Assembly: GCA_013215385.1 (NCBI GenBank)
Contig: JABSOY010000006.1
Span: forward strand, 1 to 64,000
Reading direction: 5' to 3'
Source: Colwellia sp.
GTDB lineage: Bacteria; Pseudomonadota; Gammaproteobacteria; Enterobacterales; Alteromonadaceae
DNA: 64,000 nucleotides
Shown in pieces: positions 58,201 to 64,000 of this stretch (its first letter is position 1; each line of letters begins with the position of its first letter). Position numbers and translations under genes: made by a program. The notes under the pieces are model-generated. The model saw only the letters and a list, made by a program, of their open reading frames with translations, ran no database searches and was not told the origin of the DNA.

Positions 58201-61200
58201 TTACAAGCGGTATATATTATCAGCACTATCGCGGTCGATTAAGCGTACAAATGGGTCTACCCCGACATATTTTGGCTTATCTTTAACGGTTAATACGATA
58301 GTATTTTCACCGGTTTTAATTTCATGCTTTTTAATATATTGCACGGCGTGCTCAGCTGAAAGATCTTCAGGGTCTTCACTAAATAAACCAATATCAATCA
58401 TCTCAACAAAATCTTCCTCTACCTCAACACCCTGTCCATCGGCGCGCATTAAAGATGCACTGATAGAAATTTTAATATCAAATTGACCATCATCACGATC
58501 GGTAACCTCAACATCAGTGGTTTTCAAATCATATAAAGTGATATGTTCGAATAAGTTACTGATAAAAGCTTTTTCACCAGCATCAGTATCGGTATTAAGG
58601 TAATCTAATAAATTTTTCGTGGTTGGATAAGGCGTACTTTGATATCGGTACTCAGTCAAAAATGCCGACAAAGCATTATTTAAACGTTGTTCACCTAATC
58701 TATCTTTAATCGCCATCATCACGACAGAACCTTTACGGTAATGAATATATTGCTGATTTTCACTACGCATTAATGGCATTTCTTCAATGGTTTCAACACT
58801 TCGGCCACGTAAGTAACGATCTAATTCATATTTCAAAAATTTACGAATTTTCTCAGGTCCGTATTTTTTCTCCATAACCATTAAAGCACCATATTGCGAT
58901 AAACTTTCTGAAATTATTGCGCTACCTTGTACATTAGCAGCGCCTACTTGATGACCCCACCATTGATGTGCGACTTCATGAGCGGTAACGTAATAAACAG
59001 GGTCGATGTTTTCAGGGTCTCGCAAATCACTAATAAAGCCAATACCTTCAGAATAAGGAACGGTATTAGCAAAACTTTGCGCAAAAGATCGATAACCTGG
59101 AAATTCAATAATACGCATTTGCTTGTGTTGGTAAGGACCAAAATTTTCAGTGAAATAGTCGATAGAGTCTTTAACTGACTCGATCATCCTATCAACATTC
59201 ATTGCATGGTTTGGGTGATAATAGACTTCAATATTGATACCTTTATGCTGCTCCTTCTTCGTTTCTAATTTTGAAGACATTATAGAAAAAAAGTTAACCA
59301 TAGGCGCATCCATTTTATAATGGAAAGTACGACGACCATTGTTGACAGTTTCACTTTGCAAGTAACCAGGAGCAATAGCAAATTGATCTTCAGAAGTCGA
59401 TATTGTCGCTTCAAAGTCAATAAAACCTACGCCTTTACCAAAAAAGCTTTCATTATAAAAGTTTTCATCTTCAAGTTTGTTGGCACGTTTTATTGGCGAT
59501 AAATCACGTTTTCTTCGTTGATGACGATCTTGTAGTTGAGCACCGCTTTGGTAGCCAAACGTTGGAAATAATGAATAGTTGTTAATAAATGTACCATTTT
59601 CAACCAATTCAAAATCGTTACTGCCATCGCTGAATCCTTTATGAACACGATGTGCAAGTAATTGCCCAGTTCTAGTTTCACCGGGTTGTAATGGTTGTGA
59701 GAATTCAAACCAACCCGTTCGATATTTCTCATCATAGCTAGTAATTTTGCCACCTTCGATGGTGACATCCCATTCTTGCGTATATTGCGGTTTACTGACT
59801 AAAAATTTACTGATGGGTTGATCTTTAGTATTTGTCACCGTTATTTCAGCAACAGCATTGATGCGGCGCTTTTTAGGGAAAATATCTACCTTCGCATGAA
59901 CTTTGGTAATGGTGGGAATATTGTCATTTCGGTATTGCACATAAGTTTTTTCATAATCAGCAAGATTGTCTCTTAAATCATCTTGAGTAACATATTGATT
60001 AAGTACGCGAGTATTGTAATGAATATAACTACCACTCGCGATAAAAATGACTAATCCCAAAGCAATAACCAGTTTCCCTGGCGTCGATAAATAGTAGTTT
60101 AAATTTTTTAAACGCGTTTTTAAGGACTGTGCTGGACCACGATGCCATAACGCATAAGTTAACGCTGACAAAACAATTGTCATACCAAACCAATAAAGCA
60201 TATACCAATTTTGGGCACTCATAAAATGGCCATAGGTATTTATATCTGAATAGAAAACGGTGGGCGCGCCAGCAAACTGGAACATATTATGACTAAAACC
60301 AAAGTTACTTAATACTATGGTCGAGATGATATAAAGTACAAATAACATCATGCCCATATACTTATTCGAGCTCAGTACCTGCAGGAAAAACGCCATAACA
60401 GCGGTCATAATAAAAGGCAGTAAATTAATATAGCCTAAGCGGATAATATATTGTGATAATTCAATATGCTCATAACCACGAATTAACTGATTCAATATGG
60501 TTACTGCAGTACCAAAAACATACAATAATGTTAGTACTAGACTAATGGCAATAATTTTTGATAGCCAAAAAGTAATATTACTCACTGGCATCGAATCAAT
60601 AATATCGCCCATACCCGAATTACGTTCACGCCAGACAATTTCAGCGCTGTAATATGCTAAAACTATCATCATTAGCATACCGGTTGAACCGGCTATCAGT
60701 TGAACCATAGTTTGAGTTATTGGCCAATTAGGCGTACCAAACATTGCTCTTGGATCAATTAACGGTGCAACTAAGGCAAAAATAGTAAAGACACCAAGAA
60801 CTAAGAAAGGGGCACTAAACAAAACCTGTTTTATTTCAAATTTAATACGTAGCATTAAGTGAGAAGCGGTTTTAATACCTTGGCTTTTATAATCAATCTT
60901 GTTATTTATAACCGCATCACTGCTTTCAGGTATGGCATTTTTTTCTTTTCTGCTTATTTTTACTTTGTTCAATAAAACTTTGCGTCTAAAGCCACCAAAT
61001 AACGCCATAATTATCACACTGCTACCAAGCCATATTAGGCGGTTTTGCAGTAACAGATCGGATAATTCGATGGTGGTATTATTTTTATCAAACATTGTCC
61101 AGTAACGAGTCACTTCGGCGAAAGTATTTATGCCAAATGGGTCTGCTAATGCAACAATCGTTCGATATTCAGGGTCTGAAAATAATTGCCCTGCCACGGT

Positions 61201-61776
61201 ATAAAGAATAAAAAGTCCCACGGCAACTAAGTAAACAGCCATCATACTTCTAAAGCGAATAGCAACCGCATAAAACATACAAGACAACACTAATAGTGTT
61301 GGTAAAGATAAATAGAAATATGCGGTAAAGTAATAGGCTAAGTTTGTATCGCCTAAACGTTCAGGATCAACCCAGCCGGCAAAACCACCAATAATAGTAC
61401 CTAAAAATATGCCTAAGGGGACAAATGCAAAAACAGTAGCAACAACGGCAAAAGAACCTAAAAATCGACCCAGTTGGTAACTAATAGGATTAATGGGTTT
61501 ACTGTATAGAATTTCAGCCATTTTTGTGGTGTCATTTCTCGTTGCGGTATTCGCAACGAAATTTACGACAAGAAACATGGCAAACAAACTCATAATATTT
61601 AAAGTTTGTGCAATAGAGAAAGGACCATTATAAAGAACGTTACCGCCGCCGCCAATTTGAACATTATCGCTAATGGTGGCAAAAAATGTCAGTAAGAAAA
61701 AAACCATACTGGTCACATAAAAAGAAGGTTGGCGGACAAAATAACGCCACTCAAAAATAAACATTTTACTTAACAT
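58201..61776 (-). CDS. ABC transporter permease fused to M1-family aminopeptidase
   Basis: A 1191-residue fusion. The N-terminal 580 or so residues hold two ABC-2-type permease halves (each about six membrane segments; starts FEWRYFVRQPSFY and FEIKQVLFSAPF). A large extracytoplasmic part follows, with an M1 peptidase domain: zinc site HEVAHQWWGH at about residue 933, a downstream glutamate in SESLSQY, and an HYRKGSVVMM motif containing the catalytic tyrosine region. The ATPase gene is 10 bp upstream. The start is fixed by AAGGAG before the internal ATG rather than the 18-codon longer frame. Substrate unknown; peptide export or trimming is inferred. Confidence 0.9.
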   Translation of the reverse strand: MLSKMFIFEWRYFVRQPSFYVTSMVFFLLTFFATISDNVQIGGGGNVLYNGPFSIAQTLNIMSLFAMFLVVNFVANTATRNDTTKMAEILYSKPINPISYQLGRFLGSFAVVATVFAFVPLGIFLGTIIGGFAGWVDPERLGDTNLAYYFTAYFYLSLPTLLVLSCMFYAVAIRFRSMMAVYLVAVGLFILYTVAGQLFSDPEYRTIVALADPFGINTFAEVTRYWTMFDKNNTTIELSDLLLQNRLIWLGSSVIIMALFGGFRRKVLLNKVKISRKEKNAIPESSDAVINNKIDYKSQGIKTASHLMLRIKFEIKQVLFSAPFLVLGVFTIFALVAPLIDPRAMFGTPNWPITQTMVQLIAGSTGMLMMIVLAYYSAEIVWRERNSGMGDIIDSMPVSNITFWLSKIIAISLVLTLLYVFGTAVTILNQLIRGYEHIELSQYIIRLGYINLLPFIMTAVMAFFLQVLSSNKYMGMMLFVLYIISTIVLSNFGFSHNMFQFAGAPTVFYSDINTYGHFMSAQNWYMLYWFGMTIVLSALTYALWHRGPAQSLKTRLKNLNYYLSTPGKLVIALGLVIFIASGSYIHYNTRVLNQYVTQDDLRDNLADYEKTYVQYRNDNIPTITKVHAKVDIFPKKRRINAVAEITVTNTKDQPISKFLVSKPQYTQEWDVTIEGGKITSYDEKYRTGWFEFSQPLQPGETRTGQLLAHRVHKGFSDGSNDFELVENGTFINNYSLFPTFGYQSGAQLQDRHQRRKRDLSPIKRANKLEDENFYNESFFGKGVGFIDFEATISTSEDQFAIAPGYLQSETVNNGRRTFHYKMDAPMVNFFSIMSSKLETKKEQHKGINIEVYYHPNHAMNVDRMIESVKDSIDYFTENFGPYQHKQMRIIEFPGYRSFAQSFANTVPYSEGIGFISDLRDPENIDPVYYVTAHEVAHQWWGHQVGAANVQGSAIISESLSQYGALMVMEKKYGPEKIRKFLKYELDRYLRGRSVETIEEMPLMRSENQQYIHYRKGSVVMMAIKDRLGEQRLNNALSAFLTEYRYQSTPYPTTKNLLDYLNTDTDAGEKAFISNLFEHITLYDLKTTDVEVTDRDDGQFDIKISISASLMRADGQGVEVEEDFVEMIDIGLFSEDPEDLSAEHAVQYIKKHEIKTGENTIVLTVKDKPKYVGVDPFVRLIDRDSADNIYRL

Positions 61777-61786
61777 GACAAACTCC

Positions 61787-62662
61787 TTATGCCGCGTTAC
61801 GGTGTGAATGAAGCGTAGAAAAGTAAACATCTTCTAAATTGGCCGGCGCTGTTTCAAACCCTTCAGGTGCTTGATCTGCCATCACGTGAATAATCGTTTG
61901 CCCGGCAAATAAACGTTTAGAAATAACCGATAAATTTTGTTCAATTTCTATCGCCTCTTCTTGAGAAACCGTTTTACGCCAAATACGTTCATTCAATTGA
62001 TTGGTTAAGAGAATAGGATTACCCTCGAGCAATATTTCACCAGCGGCTAATACGGCCATGTTGGGACATAATTCAGATACATCATCTACTATATGAGTTG
62101 ATAAAATAATAACCTTCTCTTCACCTAAAGAAACTAATAGGTTATGAAAACGATTACGCTCTTCTGGATCTAGGCCGGCGGTAGGTTCATCAACTACTAA
62201 TAAATCTGGGTCACCTAACAATGCCTGTGCAATACCAAAGCGCTGGCGCATTCCACCAGAAAAACCACTAACAGCTTTTTTCTTATGTTGGTAAAGGTTG
62301 GTATGAGCTAACAGGCCATCTACGGCTTCTTTACGCTCTGCTTTGTTGTCTATACCCTTTAAAATTGCCATATGGTCTAATAAATCATAAGCACTAACAC
62401 GAGGATAAACACCGAAGTCTTGCGGTAAATAACCCAAACGTTGTCTTAAACTTTGCGGATCAGCAAAAACGTCTATGCCATCAAAAGTAATAGAGCCACT
62501 ATCGGCATCTTGCAATGTTGATATAGTACGCATTAATGATGATTTACCTGCGCCATTGGGTCCTAATAAACCAAACATTCCTTTAGGTATGTCTAGAGTT
62601 ACATTATTAAGTGCTTTAACACCATTTTCATAAGTTTTGGATAGTCCGTTTATTTTTAGCAT
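61787..62662 (-). CDS. ABC transporter ATP-binding protein
   Basis: A 291-residue ABC-2-type ATPase: Walker A GPNGAGKSS (residues 34-42), Q-loop region GYLPQDFGVYP, signature SGFSGGMRQRFGIAQAL, Walker B LLVVDEPTAGLDPEER, and the H-loop in ILSTHIVDDV. About 80 residues follow the ATPase core, a typical extension in this class. It energises the fused permease encoded immediately downstream. A good AGGAA ribosome binding site precedes it. Confidence 0.96.
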   Translation of the reverse strand: MLKINGLSKTYENGVKALNNVTLDIPKGMFGLLGPNGAGKSSLMRTISTLQDADSGSITFDGIDVFADPQSLRQRLGYLPQDFGVYPRVSAYDLLDHMAILKGIDNKAERKEAVDGLLAHTNLYQHKKKAVSGFSGGMRQRFGIAQALLGDPDLLVVDEPTAGLDPEERNRFHNLLVSLGEEKVIILSTHIVDDVSELCPNMAVLAAGEILLEGNPILLTNQLNERIWRKTVSQEEAIEIEQNLSVISKRLFAGQTIIHVMADQAPEGFETAPANLEDVYFSTLHSHRNAA

Positions 62663-62687
62663 GAGTTTATTCCTGAGTTTTTTGTTA

Positions 62688-62718
62688 TTGTTAATTCATT
62701 GTTAATTCATTGTTAATA
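62688..62718. repeat. Short tandem repeat upstream of the ABC ATPase gene
   Basis: The 11-bp unit ATTGTTAATTC occurs 2.8 times without interruption, 26-56 bp upstream of the start codon, so it lies in the leader or promoter. Confidence 0.8.
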
Positions 62719-62854
62719 CCTTTATGCCATGGTGTTGGCACTAGTTCAATACTTTAGCTTGTGTCGAAATGCATTATTACAATTTACATGGGGCTGGTTG
62801 ATATATGTACAATTGTGTAGGTAAATGATTTAAGCAATGAATGACTTAAAAAAG

Positions 62855-63175
62855 CTAAAATTGTTGATATTTCAAATATTCAGGATTCTGTGCTAAATAA
62901 CCACACCAAGTACTAAAATTCCGATAAGCAAAGCGCTTATCTGTGGCTGTGTACCATTTAGATTCACGTAATGCCGCTAAACGGAACTTTACTTTATAGC
63001 CATTAATAGCTACGTAACAGGCCAAACTCTCAGTGGTGTTATTTTTTATTTTAACGCGAGCAAAACCATCTAAACTATGGCCATAAATCGTCTTGGTTTT
63101 TGGTTTTGCTAGTGCAGCATGACTATATAAAAATATAAATGCTGAAATAAGTACGAGGATAAGAAAATTTTTCAT
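62855..63175 (-). CDS. Small secreted hypothetical protein
   Basis: A 106-residue precursor with a signal peptide (cleaved ALA-KP after residue 23). The mature 83-residue protein is basic and aromatic, with two cysteines (in SLACYVA and STWCGYL) that may pair in the periplasm. I recognise no family. The ribosome binding site is poor. It lies between the ABC operon and sapC, divergent from sapC. Confidence 0.6.
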   Translation of the reverse strand: MKNFLILVLISAFIFLYSHAALAKPKTKTIYGHSLDGFARVKIKNNTTESLACYVAINGYKVKFRLAALRESKWYTATDKRFAYRNFSTWCGYLAQNPEYLKYQQF

Positions 63176-63404
63176 TATTTATGCTAAATAAAACCTTGTG
63201 AGTAGTGAGTTGATATTATTTACAAAAGTATAGCTGATTAACCCTTTTTGATAAAAAGTTAGGGCCCGTTTAATTAAAAATTTAGTTTTTTATTAAATTT
63301 CCTATTGAAAGCTATTCAAGGTGTCTCCATAACTATTGATAACATTATAAAAGCACTATTAACTATAAATAGAAAGTGCATGCATTCAAGAGAAGAATAT
63401 TATT

Positions 63405-64000
63405 ATGGCTAACGTAGTTCCGGTAAGAAAAGATCAACATAAAAATTTAAAAGTTGCGTCAACACGTACACTTAAACATGTTAAAGATCAGCATATAGCA
63501 CCTATTACTGCCCGTGAATTTGCAAGGGCTGCCACTAGCTACCCAATCGTGATTATTAAAGATCAAGATCGTTACCGTAGTGTTGTTATGCTAGGTATTG
63601 AAGCAGGTGAGAACTTATACTACAGCCAAGATGACTGGCAAGCGGTTTATGTGCCTCAAAGTATTTCAATGATCCCGTTTAGTTTAGGTATCGATCCTGA
63701 AAAAGAAAAAACATTAACAACTTGTATTGATTTAGATAGTGAATATGTTGGCGAAGACAAAGACAACGCTTTATTTGATGCTGAAGGTAACGATACCGAA
63801 TTTTATAAAACGGCACAAGAGTCTTTAGGTCGTGTCTATGATAACGAAATTATGACTGAAAAATTCATCAAGGAATTAGAAGCTAACAATTTAATACAAG
63901 AACTTGAATTAAATGTTGCTTTTGCATCAGGTGAAAATAAACGCTTAGTCGGCTTATTTGGTATTAATGAAAAAACATTGCAAGAACTTAGTGATGACAA
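63405..64000 (+). CDS. sapC: SapC family protein (partial, cut by the window edge)
   Basis: The frame is open from the ATG to the end of the window (198 complete codons visible). The sequence MANVVPVRKDQHKNLKVA, APITAREFARAATSYPIVI and a conserved MIPFSLGID match the SapC family. The family takes its name from a Campylobacter S-layer locus. In Alteromonadales it is often found near TonB-dependent receptors of polysaccharide or aromatic uptake loci; its function is not settled. AGAGAAGAA is the ribosome binding site. Confidence 0.85.
   Translation, partial: MANVVPVRKDQHKNLKVASTRTLKHVKDQHIAPITAREFARAATSYPIVIIKDQDRYRSVVMLGIEAGENLYYSQDDWQAVYVPQSISMIPFSLGIDPEKEKTLTTCIDLDSEYVGEDKDNALFDAEGNDTEFYKTAQESLGRVYDNEIMTEKFIKELEANNLIQELELNVAFASGENKRLVGLFGINEKTLQELSDD

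Noticed and set aside
61777-61830. 18-codon N-terminal extension of the permease/M1-peptidase
   Set aside because: It overlaps the end of the ATPase gene; an AAGGAG ribosome binding site directly before the internal ATG explains the true start.

Overview
The window is the replication-origin region of an AT-rich marine gammaproteobacterium, most likely a Colwellia-type member of the Alteromonadales. The gene order is the conserved gammaproteobacterial origin neighbourhood. The accessory genes at the right end (a TonB-dependent receptor, an ABC permease fused to an M1 peptidase, and SapC) are typical of Alteromonadales. No tRNA or rRNA body, insertion sequence, phage or CRISPR array was found.

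Left part (1-25 kb). Two tandem rRNA-type promoters point off the left edge. They are followed by a gamma-carbonic anhydrase and, on the minus strand, aroE-yrdB. A YejM/PbgA-like inner-membrane protein converges on tsaC-hemF-dgkA. Next come purE and the dprA-smg-yrdD group, with a LysM protein upstream. Divergent from these is def-fmt-rsmB-trkA (start and end of protein synthesis, rRNA methylation, K+ uptake control). trkH, a CHMI-like tautomerase, yigZ, pepQ and slt follow on the minus strand. An unusual outer-membrane-barrel/SPOR protein, tusA and glyQS complete this part.

Origin core (25-41 kb). dnaA-dnaN-recF-gyrB run leftward with overlapping junctions. rpmH-rnpA-yidD-yidC-mnmE-mioC run rightward, from a consensus promoter, towards oriC. 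oriC is the mioC-mnmG gap (about 36.38-36.83 kb), with DnaA boxes, ten GATC sites and AT-rich 13-mer-like repeats. mnmG-rsmG-parA-parB lead away from it. Two perfect parS palindromes lie inside recF, so the ParB loading sites are 8-9 kb from the origin on the opposite replichore from parAB.

Right part (41-54 kb). This holds the complete F1Fo ATP synthase operon atpIBEFHAGDC, then glmU, a DeoR regulator and glmS (UDP-GlcNAc supply). Two non-coding elements inside the atp operon stand out: a U-rich repeated leader before atpE and a long hairpin just before the atpC ribosome binding site.

Accessory end (53.7-64 kb). An orphan lipoprotein is followed by a 1-kb gap that carries a decayed fragment of an M1-peptidase gene. 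Next come a TonB-dependent receptor, the convergent ABC ATPase plus permease/M1-aminopeptidase pair, a small secreted protein and the start of a sapC gene cut by the window edge. The peptidase fragment and the intact gene 3.5 kb away suggest a duplication followed by decay.
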